A stretch of 64,000 nt of DNA, taken from positions 1 to 64,000 of the forward strand of contig JAFCMP010000091.1 in NCBI GenBank assembly GCA_017506865.1, in the 5' to 3' direction. This document shows, one piece after another, positions 53,941 to 63,329 of the stretch. The stretch is from Tribonema minus (taxonomy: Eukaryota; Sar; Xanthophyceae; Tribonematales; Tribonemataceae). A program made the translations under genes and the position numbers. Numbering within the stretch: the first letter of the stretch is position 1; every line of letters begins with the position of its first letter. The notes beneath the pieces were generated by a model. The model searched no databases, was not told the DNA's origin, and worked only from the letters and a program-made list of their open reading frames with translations.

Positions 53941-54465
53941 CTAGCAGAGTAAGCTTGTGCTTTTTGCTATTGTTTTGGCACATGAGAAACGGTGCTGGCA
54001 TACACAAGCACAGAAACGCATCCACGACGCACCACCACTCGCAATCGGCACAGTCTTTGTGATGTCTGCTAGCTCAATATGCTCAGGGTCACCACGTGCC
54101 AACCTGCAGCACGCCTCACAAGCAGATGACGTGCCTGCTCTCCTGAAAGCATGCTGGTCCCGGCGCTGTTGTGCCATTGTCCACTATCGCCTGCCTGTCA
54201 TATTCAGCCATACCCCCAGTCCTGCACTTGCGTACAAGCATGTGCAAACCCTTGCTTTTCAGGCATGCCAGTAGGTGTGGCCTCCACTGCTCCTCCACCA
54301 ATGTGCTAATACAAACCACTTTGGGCACTGGTATGCCGTGACCACTGATCTGACACGCCTCAGCAACCTAGCACCACTCATGCCTAAGGCGTCCTTACTG
54401 CCGAGCACAGCAAGCAGGGGATCGCTCTCGTCCGCATGAATTGCGCCCACATCCTGCTCTCCCAA
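53941..54465 (-). pseudogene. Decayed coding region, weak helicase-like resemblance
   Basis: Minus-strand protein-like pieces occur in order. GEQDVGAIHADESDPLLAVL and ARLLRRVRSVVTAYQ are in one frame. VPKVVCISTLVEEQWRPHLL, ACLKSKGLHMLVRK and MAEYDRQAIVDN follow in a second frame, then CEACCRLARGDPEHIELADI and TKTVPIASGGA in the first frame again. The VVCISTLVEEQW...LHMLVRK part recalls motif Ia of SNF2-type helicases (a strand, a QW helix, then a second strand). That is only a resemblance. Two frame changes without splice signals suggest a relic or indel errors. Confidence 0.3.
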
Positions 54466-54794
54466 GCGGCCTGGGGCAACAGTCTCACATCTGCGCCTGC
54501 AGCTGACTGCGCCACCTGACCTTAAACTAAATCAGGCCTGGACATCCTAAAAGGGACTTCACCGATTGTATGACAAGTCCCTCAGTCCACCTCATGGCTC
54601 TGTATCAGCCTCACCGTCTGAGGCATCACCCGCTACTTCATGTGCTGGTGTCCGACCCACAAGCTCTTCTGTGCCCAGCCCATTCTCATAGTTGCATATG
54701 CTCTGTAATGTTGCCAACGCCTGCGTCAAAACAATTCTTTCCCTTGTTGCTCATCAACACACATATGCACAAGCATATAATGCACAGATGTGAT

Positions 54795-55010
54795 CTACTC
54801 TTGGAGAGGGGCATCTGTATCGATCACGGGATCCATCTCAGTTTTTAGTGCATCAGAATCAGGGGCTGCCGCAGGCAGATCGAAGATGCCAGTGCCAGCC
54901 CCGTCGACTGCCTGGACAAGCAAACACGCGGTGTTTGCATCACCACATTTACTACAGCATGACTGACCTGCTTCTGAGTAATATTCATTGTAAGCAGCTG
55001 TCAATGTCAT
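54795..55010 (-). CDS. Possible C-terminal exon, unknown protein
   Basis: The minus-strand frame reads MTLTAAYNEYYSEAGQSCCS and then an acidic tail (AVDGAGTGIFDLPAAAPDSD, MDPVIDTDAPLQE) to a TAG. GTCAGT and TTGTCCAG inside could bound a short intron, but removing it breaks the acidic frame. It lies just left of the DIRS-like element. Low confidence; it may be a gene cut by the element. Confidence 0.25.
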   Translation of the reverse strand: MTLTAAYNEYYSEAGQSCCSKCGDANTACLLVQAVDGAGTGIFDLPAAAPDSDALKTEMDPVIDTDAPLQE

Positions 55011-55213
55011 GACGAGTGCTTGTGCGCGGGAGACATCACAGTGACTCTGTCAAAAGGGCCCGCATCCTTTGGGCTGGCACTGTGCGCAATGGCTTGTCAG
55101 GGTGCCTACTGGCAGGGCTGGGCATCTGAGCGTCGGTGCTCAAAACGCCTTGCATTCCTCTTCTGCCAGAATGCATGTAAACGGTGTCACCAAGGGCAAG
55201 CACAGCAGCGCGC

Positions 55214-56068
55214 ATGGACCCGAGTAGTTCCCTGTGCATCAACTTCTTTCACAGAGCATCCATTCGCTGCACCACAGCTTGGGCACCGGGGCATACTACT
55301 ACTAGTCACAGGCTGTGGGACGTCTCCAACCTGCAGCCGATCGCCTTTTCATTCCGCGATCCGGCCACTCGCAGCGGCAAGGCGACTGCGAGGTCGTATC
55401 AGGCCCTGTATACGGGTTTTAAGCTGATGCGGGCAGCCCTCAGGCTGGCGGAGCTGATCGGGCTCGGGCTCACGGAGCTTCCGCAGGGCTCGCGGACCTT
55501 CATGTCGGAAATGGAGGTCTGCGAGGTCATGCTCGCAAAGTTTGAGATGCTGGTGGTACACCAGGAAGGGGTCACGATCTCGGACGCAGATCTGGCGGCC
55601 ATCCAGGGGGCCATCCACTCGGACTTGGACGAGTGGACCAGCAACCTGGACGCGCTGTCGACGAGTCTGCTCCAGCACCACCGGTTGGCCCCCCCCTTTG
55701 GGAGCGGCGAGGCACTGGACGTGCCGGACATCCCGACGGTGGCGTGGACCAACGCAGCTCGCGCGCTGGAGGTCAACGGGGACATAGCGGCGCGAGCGGT
55801 GGCGGCGGCGCGCAAGCGCAAGTACGACGGCGCGTTCCGGGGCGGCGGCAGACCCGTCGGCTCGGGGGGCGGCGGCGCGGGTGCAGGTAGGGGCGCTGGC
55901 GCAGCGGCGGGAGCAGGAGGCACGCGCTCACAGCCGCGGGGAGCGCCGGCGAACTGCCCTAAGGCTTATGGTGGTTGCTGGGTGTGGTGGAGGCACGTGA
56001 AGGAGCAGAACCCAGTCCCGTGCAACGTCGTCCCAGGGCCCTGCAAGTACCGCCACTCCGACACCTAG
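55214..56068 (+). CDS. Gag-like ORF of the DIRS-like element
   Basis: The frame is open from 55184; ATG 55214 is the first ATG. A helical region (LMRAALRLAELIGLGLTELP, EVCEVMLAKFEMLVVHQEG) is followed by a Gly/Ala/Arg-rich linker (about 55845-55940). The C-terminus is Cys/His-rich: CPKAYGGCWVWWRHVKEQ then CNVVPGPCKYRH, a C-x6-C...C-x7-C-x3-H arrangement suited to zinc and RNA binding. The stop is TAG at 56066-56068. The RT frame continues in the same phase after it, so an active copy may use readthrough or a separate start at 56105. Confidence 0.7.
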   Translation: MDPSSSLCINFFHRASIRCTTAWAPGHTTTSHRLWDVSNLQPIAFSFRDPATRSGKATARSYQALYTGFKLMRAALRLAELIGLGLTELPQGSRTFMSEMEVCEVMLAKFEMLVVHQEGVTISDADLAAIQGAIHSDLDEWTSNLDALSTSLLQHHRLAPPFGSGEALDVPDIPTVAWTNAARALEVNGDIAARAVAAARKRKYDGAFRGGGRPVGSGGGGAGAGRGAGAAAGAGGTRSQPRGAPANCPKAYGGCWVWWRHVKEQNPVPCNVVPGPCKYRHSDT

Positions 56069-56104
56069 GGGGGCGGGCCCCTGAGCCTGCGGGAGCGGGG
56101 GCCG

Positions 56105-57787
56105 ATGGCGGCAGCGGTGACGAGGGAGGCAGCGGAGGTGTGGGGCCTTACGCGGAGGAGGCCTCAGGAGCTGCGAGGCGTGCGGGTGCAGCCGGGGAGA
56201 GGGAGCGCTGGGCGCTGCGGGCAACCGGAGGAGGCGGGCCAGCCGCACGGGGCTGTCGCGTTGGCGGCAGTGTCCATTGCAGGTGAGCCATCAGGTGGTG
56301 CGGTTGCGAGGGGTACTGTAACACTCAATGCATTAAGCGGCGCTGCAGCCAGGTCAGATCCTGGTGTCTCTGACTCAGGCGCGGATGCAGGCGGTACTAC
56401 TAGTGATGACAAGGGTCACCGTGGTGATGATGTGTGGCATCAAGCTCAATTTCATGTTGGTGGTACGCTGTGTGGCGGGCGTGTTCCACGCAGTCATGGC
56501 TGTGTTGATGGTACTGATGGTGGTTTGGTGAGGGGTGACGCGGTGCGCGACGATGCCTCGCATGGGGCTGGTATCACAAGTGCAGGATGCGCGGTGCGCA
56601 ACTGTGGTGATGATAAGGGTGGTGATGATTCAGAGGTGGTATACGCAGTGCGGTGCGCTGCTTATGGTGATGAAAGTGGCATAGCATTGGTGCATGCCGA
56701 GGTACAAAGGTCACATGCGAGTGGTTCAGAGGCCACGCCGATGGACCTCAGTTGCAACGCGCAAGTTGGCGCGTCTGACGTTGGTGATGGTGATGATGGT
56801 GCCTCATACGCAGTGACACAGGCCCCTCTCGCGCGCGATGCAGCTGGTTGGGGTGGTGAGGACGCCGGTGGGAGTGAACAATGTGATGGTGGTTTGAGTT
56901 GCGCGCAGCTGAGTGTGCGCGCGCAGTCTAACTGTCGTGTTGATGCGAATCAGATGTCGAATGCACTGCCTCATGCAAGTGAATGCTCTGCTTCTTCTAC
57001 TGTGCATAGGGGTCCAGGCCTTACGGCTGAGATGCGCGCCCGGTGGCGCTGCTACCAGGCCATGGCCGGAAAGTCACTGCTGCCGCTGTCGTCTCTGGCA
57101 GACGAAGTCGGCGGGCTGATTGCTGCGCATGATGGCAACATGGTGAAGGTGGTGGAGTCATTGGGGGTAGGCAATGATCACATGGTGCTTGCGGTTATAG
57201 CGTCTTTCTTTGGGCGCGGGGAGGGTTATCCGCGGTTGCAGGAGCTGGTAGATGTGGTGGCGCACGGTGTGCCGGTGTCTGTCAAACGGCAGGCAGATTT
57301 TGAGGCAGAATGGACACGTGGAAATTACCCCCTTGAGCCACGGCATGTGCCGGTGTTTGATTGCAAAGTCTTGAAAGACATTGCTCTGGGTCGGTGCGTT
57401 GTCATGCATGCTGCCATTGCCCGCATGTACTTCAGCACACGGTTGCACATCAACCCCGTGTTTGTGGTCGACGAGGGTGCTGCAAACTTTCGCGTGGTGC
57501 ATGACTTGTCTGCTTTGCTACATGGCGAGAGTGTCAACAATACCACGGTGTTTGAGGAGGCTCCTGTCGTGGAGTGTGGGCATATATTTGAGGCGATGCT
57601 GTACAGGATATGGTCGTTACGGCAGGCATGGCCACGCAAACGCATTTTGATTTCGAAGATGGACGTGAAGTCCGCGTTTCGTCAGTTGGCGCTCGACGTA
57701 AGAGGCCCATTGCTCGGCTACAGGTACAATGATCTGGTGGTTGTGGACCTGCGGTTGCAGTTCGGTTGGCGGTCTTCACCGGGGTGA
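56105..57787 (+). CDS. RT ORF, N-terminal part (DIRS-like element)
   Basis: The first 300 residues are Gly/Ser/Asp-rich without a recognised domain. RT begins near 57300: RHVPVFDCKVLKDIALGRCV, NFRVVHDLSALL, then SKMDVKSAFRQLAL with the first catalytic Asp (about 57660) and FGWRSSPG. TGA at 57785-57787 falls where related RTs have an aromatic residue (TGG to TGA would explain it). The same frame continues RSLAGGAIEWSVQQEA beyond it, so the stop is a nonsense change and not the natural end. Confidence 0.75.
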   Translation: MAAAVTREAAEVWGLTRRRPQELRGVRVQPGRGSAGRCGQPEEAGQPHGAVALAAVSIAGEPSGGAVARGTVTLNALSGAAARSDPGVSDSGADAGGTTSDDKGHRGDDVWHQAQFHVGGTLCGGRVPRSHGCVDGTDGGLVRGDAVRDDASHGAGITSAGCAVRNCGDDKGGDDSEVVYAVRCAAYGDESGIALVHAEVQRSHASGSEATPMDLSCNAQVGASDVGDGDDGASYAVTQAPLARDAAGWGGEDAGGSEQCDGGLSCAQLSVRAQSNCRVDANQMSNALPHASECSASSTVHRGPGLTAEMRARWRCYQAMAGKSLLPLSSLADEVGGLIAAHDGNMVKVVESLGVGNDHMVLAVIASFFGRGEGYPRLQELVDVVAHGVPVSVKRQADFEAEWTRGNYPLEPRHVPVFDCKVLKDIALGRCVVMHAAIARMYFSTRLHINPVFVVDEGAANFRVVHDLSALLHGESVNNTTVFEEAPVVECGHIFEAMLYRIWSLRQAWPRKRILISKMDVKSAFRQLALDVRGPLLGYRYNDLVVVDLRLQFGWRSSPG

Positions 57788-59147
57788 AGGAGCCTGGCCG
57801 GCGGGGCGATAGAGTGGTCGGTTCAACAAGAGGCGCCAGGGCGAAGGACCAATCCCGGGACTCGCGGCCGCTCAATTCGTGTCACACGTAACGGTGGTGC
57901 CAGCGGCGAGCCCGCGGCAGGTGGTACCGGTGCCGTTGGACGACAGAGCCCGACGCCGCGTACAGGGAGGTGGGCCTTCCGACCCAGTATGGGCACGCAT
58001 GTATGTGGACGACTTGATCATGGTCATGGTAGAATGGGACCAGGAAGCGCTGCTTGCAGTGACTCGCAGCGCGGCCCACGCCCATTTTTGGTTGCTTGGC
58101 GAGCCGCAGGAGGGGTTGCCGCCTGCGATATCAAAGAACAAGGTGACAAACTGGGATTCGACGATGACGGTGCTGGGTTGGGAGGTTGATACTGAAGCGA
58201 TGGTGATAAGAATGCCGGCAGACAAACGATCTGCTTTTCAGACGCTGCTGGAATCTTGGCAGCCACACCCGGTCCGGCAGCAGGCTCGGCGGAAAGAGTT
58301 GTGGAGCCTGTTGGGCAAGGTGTCCTGGGCCACATACGGCGTTCGGGCCGGAAAGTTTTTTGTTTGGCGGTTGCGGGGTCTCCTCAAAGGAGGTCAATGC
58401 ACTACAAAATACTCAGGAGGTGCAGCCATAGAGATAGGCGCAGAGGCACTCAAGGACTTGGTGTTTTGGCGGTGGGCAGTGGGGCCCCGGGTAGGGACAG
58501 CCGCACTGAGCATGCCCATAGCGGCCCTCGTGAAACGCAAGGCAGATCGCCAGTGGTGGTCTGAGTCAGACGCGAGCTACACGGCGATTGGAGGGTTTTG
58601 CGAGGTCACTGGAGTATGGTGGCGATATGACCTGACGGTAGAGCAGACAAGTCGTCTCAACAAGGGGACGAAGGTCAAGGTGGGCGACGGTTCGATACAT
58701 ATCAACTTGCTTGAGCTGGTGGGGATGGTGATGACGGCTTGGGTGATGGTGGTGGTGGAAAACCATGCACCCCCTGTCCCAGGGGGGGTAGTGCTGCTGC
58801 GAGGGGACAACACCTCTGCAGTGGGTTGGGTTCAAAAAGGTGGGGGGGCCGCAGACCCTAGGAATGGAGGGTTGTTGCGCTTGTTGGGTGCAGTCGAACT
58901 GATTGGAGGGTGGAGTTTGAATGCGCGCCGCCTTGTGCCAGGCAAACTCAATGTGACTGCTGATGGTATTTCCCGGTGGGATACTGTGCGCGTGCAGGCG
59001 GAGTTACAGGCACGGTTCCCAGACGTAAACTGGCGACGGGCAGGGCTGAGCCAACGCAAGATGCACATTATTACCGCTGCCTTAGCCAGGAGCTGGCCAG
59101 AGACAGCGTGGGAGCAACATCTATGGGCCAGTATAGGACGGCCTTGA
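57788..59147 (+). CDS. RT C-terminal part and RNase H (DIRS-like element)
   Basis: The sense continues from the previous frame to about 57865 and then moves to the frame open at 57879-59147, which reads SHVTVVPAASPRQVVPVPLD and WARMYVDDLIMVMV (catalytic YVDD, residues 42-45 of that frame). LGWEVD and a connection region follow. RNase H shows ESDASYTAIGGF (about 58565), INLLELVGMV (about 58705), LRGDNTSAVGW (about 58800) and NVTADGISRW (about 58955): the D-E-D-D set. It stops at TGA 59145-59147, overlapping the recombinase frame by 25 nt. Confidence 0.82.
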
Positions 59148-60109
59148 CTCAGCGGTTGGAGTTCGGGCGGGCGGCAGGGTTGCCAGATTTTATAGTTGTG
59201 TCGCTCTGCGACGCGGAAAAGGCCGCTCAAGTAGGGGATTTCATGGCACAGCTGTTTTAAAAGCGTGAAAATCAGGCCAACACGATACGGTCGAAGGTGT
59301 CAGCACTCAACTACTTCCACAAGATGTGGGGGGGGGGTGAGTTGCCGGTGAAGCATTTTCATGTGAGAGCAGTGTCGGAGGGCATTGCACGACGGCAGGG
59401 TAGCAGTGGCACAAATGTGCGCCCCTTCCGTCGGGGCCTGACGTGGCACCAGATATGTCAGGGTAGGCAGATGAGTCAGTGCGCACGGTTGTGGGCAACG
59501 GCTCCGGGGGGTAGGTTGGTATGGTATGGCCTAGCGCTTTCATACCTGTGGATGCTGCGAGCCTCTGAAATATGGGGGGAGGATGCCACAGGGGCGGTGC
59601 GGCCGGATTACGGTTTGACCAGGGGTAGCTTAACATTTAGGAAAGGGGGGGCTCCCCTGCCGCGAGAGAGGTACAGGGAAGCCGAAGTGGTGGTGGTACA
59701 CTTCAAAGCATCCAAAGGGGATCAGAAAAGGGTGGGGGCAGATATAGCAAGGTCAGGGGCATGTGCGCAGGTCATGATCGAATTATTGGGCCTTTTTCCT
59801 GGTTTACCAGACACGGCGCCTCTGATGGCCTACGCGCGGGGGGCAGCATCCAGTGTGGTCAGGCGTCGAGACGCAACACGCATTCTGCGACTGTCGCAGA
59901 TGGTGTCAATTGTGGGGGGTGAAGGCCCACCTGCAGAGTATGCTCTCCATTCAGGGCGAGTGGGGGGGGCCACCGCGATGATGATAGCAGGCAGGTCTGA
60001 TACTGAAATCATGAAAGCGGGGAGGTGGAAGTCGGCAGTGTTCAGAACCTACATCAGGCTTTCGCCGGAGATGGAGAATGCCTCCTCCGCACTCGTGCCG
60101 GGTAGTTGA
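59123..60109 (+). CDS. Tyrosine recombinase of the DIRS-like element (one nonsense codon)
   Basis: The likely start is ATG 59123, inside the end of the RT frame. TAA at 59258-59260 interrupts it: the frame is the same on both sides (VGDFMAQLF, stop, KRENQANTIRSKVSALNYFH). The catalytic set is complete downstream: Arg in LWMLRASEIWG (about 59555), H-x2-R in LHSGRVGGATAMM (His 59948-59950, Arg 59957-59959), GRWKSAVFRTYIRL with the Trp and the nucleophilic Tyr at 60050-60052. It would integrate the circular DNA intermediate. It ends at TGA 60107. Confidence 0.82.
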
Positions 60110-60901
60110 CCATAATGGTGGCAGCTTGAAGCCTCAGCGCACTAGACGTGTGCGCGCAGGGTGGCGTGGCAGTGCGCAACGAGATGATGTCTAATCGATT
60201 GTTTACATTGTAACTTTGAAAGTCCAAAGCTTGTCTGGTCAATTGTTGCCAGTGTGCACATGTCATTGCAGTGCCTCTGAGTCACACGACTAAGGTCAAT
60301 TGACGCGCTGGTGTGCGCATCAAACATTCAATTTGGGCCCCGGGGTTGCCTTTGTGATGATGAACGAGATGTGTCACATTGTCAAGTGGTTGCAACAGGT
60401 GGTGGCTGGTGACAGTTCCCCCCCACACCTCCCCCGCCCACCCTGCCATGGGTGGTCGGGCCCCTGCGCAAGGGGGGCGGGTGGGTGCGGGGGGCGGTGG
60501 TGGGGGGGTCCCCTGGGCGTTCGGCCCGTTGGAGGCTTGGGCTGCTGAGCACTGCAGCCCGGGGGTCGATTCTCCACGGGACCCCCCACACACCGGTCAC
60601 ATGGCAATACATCCTGGCAACCAAAAAATGTCACATGTGTGTTTCCTGTTTTTGTTTGTCTCTGCCGGGAAGCAAGAGGAAAAACAAGTTTTTCTTTTTC
60701 GTGGTTTTGAAGTTGCTGTTGAATTTGGCACATCGCTTAGATGGGCACCCGAGCAATCTGCAGTTGGTCTGTATGAAGCGCAAGAGATCAGGCTGCAGCC
60801 CTGCTGCTGGACCTTTTAGCTGATATCCTGACTGATCCGCTCACGCTGCAGTAGCAAAGCTATAGATTCGTGAAGTTGGGCGAGTCCACCAGCGAGCCAC
60901 C
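60110..60901. other. 3' flank of the DIRS-like element with a G/C-rich fold, and upstream region of the next gene
   Basis: C-rich (about 60418-60446) and G-rich (about 60463-60520) blocks can pair with each other or form G-quadruplexes. Frames on both strands here are Gly/Pro artefacts. The promoter of the gene starting at 60902 should lie in the last 300 bases; no motif was assigned. Confidence 0.45.
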
Positions 60902-63329
60902 ATGGTGTTCAAGGACGCCCAGTTGCTGACACTGTTTCCGCTGCACGAGCATGGCTTCAATCACGATGGCTCAATGCAGCCGCGCATTGATGCAGAGGTG
61001 AGTTATCTGCTGTGTTTTAAGATAGTGGTGTGCTTCTGTCATGTTCATGTTCCGATCGAGTCGCATCCTGCCTGGGGAGCTGCTGATATTCACAGATCAA
61101 ACAAGGTACTGTTTAACTTGGTCGATGGCTTGCACTGACCATTCAACGATGTCTTTGCACCCGTACAGCATTGATCCAGACAATGCAGGTTTCAAAGTTG
61201 TTGCAATCCCCTGCTGAGCTTGTGAAGTAGTCCAAGGTCTCACCAGTCCTCAGCTGCAAAAAGTGAACAATATGCGCCTGCGTCCTCAAGTCACTAGCAT
61301 GCAGAAGGTTGTTTTTGACATTACACAAGTGCTGTATACACCCCAACACTTCACGGACTGTCTGAACGCCGCTCATGTGCGCTGCGCCAGTACCCCGAGG
61401 TGGACGTAGGGTGCTCTGCGGAACGAGACGCCATGGTGCTGGGCATGGGAGATGGGCAGCTGTGCTGGGTGGACGCAGCGGCGGGGGGCGCTGCGCACGC
61501 GTGGCCCGCGCGGCATGGCAAAGTGCTGGCGATGACCTACTCGGTGAGCTGTCGCCATTACTGTAACAGTATGTAGATGATGAAGCGCGTCTGTCTCGTT
61601 GGCCATCTGAGGTGCCATGGTTTTTGGTTTTATCTATCAACGCGGTCAGTATTGCGTGGCCTGCGCGGCACGGCAAGGTGCTGGCGATAAGCTACTCGGT
61701 GAGCTGTATCCATTGCGGTGGATGATGAAACGCGTCTGTCTCATTGGCCACTTGAGATATGCCATCTTTGAGCTGATGTTGGCATACTCATAGTCTCATC
61801 ACCTCAATGTTGGGTGTTGCTTCAAATTGCACGCGCCTCAGAAGCGCGCGCGCGTCTGCACCGTGCCTGGCAGAAAGGCGCACTGCTGGCAGACGCTAAT
61901 CTTTTCTTTAACGAATTTTCGAGTTGAACTTGAAATGACACTCATATTCTTATGATTTCATTAACCTCAGTGATGCGCGTTGACCCCACACTGCACGTGC
62001 CTTGGAACACGTGCGCCGCTGCACCCTGCCTAGCCTTGCTGGCAGACACACTGATCTTATTGAATATATACCATACCATATTGAGTTGAACTTGGCCGGT
62101 GCTCATAATGTTTTTGCCTGTATTTATTTATTTGTTAGTGTCATCTTTGAAGTTGAACTTGGCGTACTCATACTTTCATATGTTGTCACCTTGATGTCAT
62201 GTGTTCATCTCAAACTGCGTGCGCCTTGACAGCGCGCGCGCGGCTGCACCGTGACGCTGGAGCGCTCCGCGCTGGAGGCGCGCGGGGGCGGGCAGGTGTT
62301 CCTGTCCAGCTACTTCCACAACCACTGCGCGCATGCTGCGCCGACCGCCACCAAGACCTTCACGCTGCCTCTGGCGGATGACGCGTCGTGCCTAGGTGCG
62401 TTCATTGGCCGCTGCCGTTTCGGGCTGCCTGCGAGCACTAGCAGGGGGTAAATGCTGACTTCCATGTGTGAGATGCCGCAAATGCTGCAGGGACGGCGGT
62501 TCGGGCGCTGCGTGGACAGAAGCATCTGCCGCGCGGCAGATTCGCAACTAGTATTGGTTACGCACTGCTGCTGTGACGCAAGTCGGTTGAATGCGCCAGG
62601 CGTAGCAATTAAGGCAGGAACTACTTGCTACACGAGAGGGCTTCACCGCCGCTGCCACTGTCACGCTGTGCTGCATGCGCTTGTCGTTGGTTGGGTACGC
62701 TTTTGCACTGGGAGAGCTGCAGTTCCTGCTGTGAACACGACCACAGACAGTCTACCGGAATGTGCGCCGATTGCATAAGCTGTGCATCTGATGCCTCACA
62801 ATCTGTGCCTGGTCACGCTGCTCTGGCATCTGATGCCCATACCATCTCTGCCTGGTCATGTTGCTCGGCAACAATGCTCGCATGCAGCGACGTGCGCGGT
62901 GACCGGGCGCGTGGCAGTAGGCGTGGAGGGCGCCATCTTCCTATGGAACGCTGGGCCGCTTAAAGGAGGTGAGGAGTCTGACTCTGATTCTGAGGCATCA
63001 TGCCGCCTTGTCAAAATGCCTTCTTCTGTCAAGGGTGTGCGTTTGGGTGATAGCTGGTAATCACTCTCGCTCCCGTGAGTACGGGACTCAACCTTCACGA
63101 TTGCCATCTCACACAGACAGTGTTGTGTAGCCTACGGCTGTCTGCCATGCACCGCAGTGCCTTTCATTGGCTATGCCTCTGTATTTCCTCCCACAAGCGA
63201 GCTGAACTGCTGCTTCACCGCATGGCATCCTTGCGTGTTCCACACAGGCGCAGGGCCCTTTGAGCACGTTCTGGAGATCAGTCTCAGGAAGGCGCTGGAG
63301 GCGTGCGGGTGCACCAGCGCTGTCATCAG
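60902..63329 (+). CDS. Host gene, first five exons, beta-propeller-like protein (continues past the right edge)
   Basis: Exons are 60902-60997, 61391-61543, 62233-62395, 62888-62968 and 63248-63329. Donors are GTGAGT, GTGAGC, GTGCGT, GTGAGG and GTAGGT, acceptors all CAG, and phases agree at every junction. The start is GCCACCATGGTG. The protein begins MVFKDAQLLTLFPLHEHGFN. Exon 2 has MVLGMGDGQLCWVDAAAGG and GKVLAMTYS, exon 3 QVFLSSYFHNHC, exon 4 GRVAVGVEGAIFLWNAG and exon 5 GPFEHVLEISLRKALEACGC. Hydrophobic strands ending in LCW or FLW with a Gly-Asp turn look like beta-propeller blades, as in large trafficking or scaffold proteins; the identity is open. Further exons may be hidden in the 690-nt second intron, and the 3' end is outside. 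Confidence 0.6.
61544..62232. repeat. Tandemly duplicated intron/exon segments in intron 2
   Basis: 61655-61695 repeats the last 40 bases of exon 2 plus its donor (GGCAAGGTGCTGGCGATAAG, CTACTCGGTGAGCTGT). Downstream, TTTGAAGTTGAACTTGG-like, CTCATA...TTTCAT and CGCGCGCG...CTGCACCGTG parts recur around 61770-61870, 61915-62040 and 62085-62250. The intron grew by repeated duplication, and each unit carries a potential acceptor. Confidence 0.65.

Larger units (their letters stand above)
55214..60109 (+). mobile_element. DIRS-like retrotransposon with tyrosine recombinase (decayed)
   Basis: The order is gag-like ORF, RT-RNase H, tyrosine recombinase, with no integrase or protease. This defines DIRS-type elements, known in volvocine algae (for example Kangaroo of Volvox). 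Lesions are a stop between gag and the RT frame, TGA at 57785-57787 and a frameshift near 57865 inside RT, and TAA at 59258-59260 inside the recombinase. The coordinates cover the coding part. The split or inverted terminal repeats expected of DIRS elements were not located. Confidence 0.85.
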
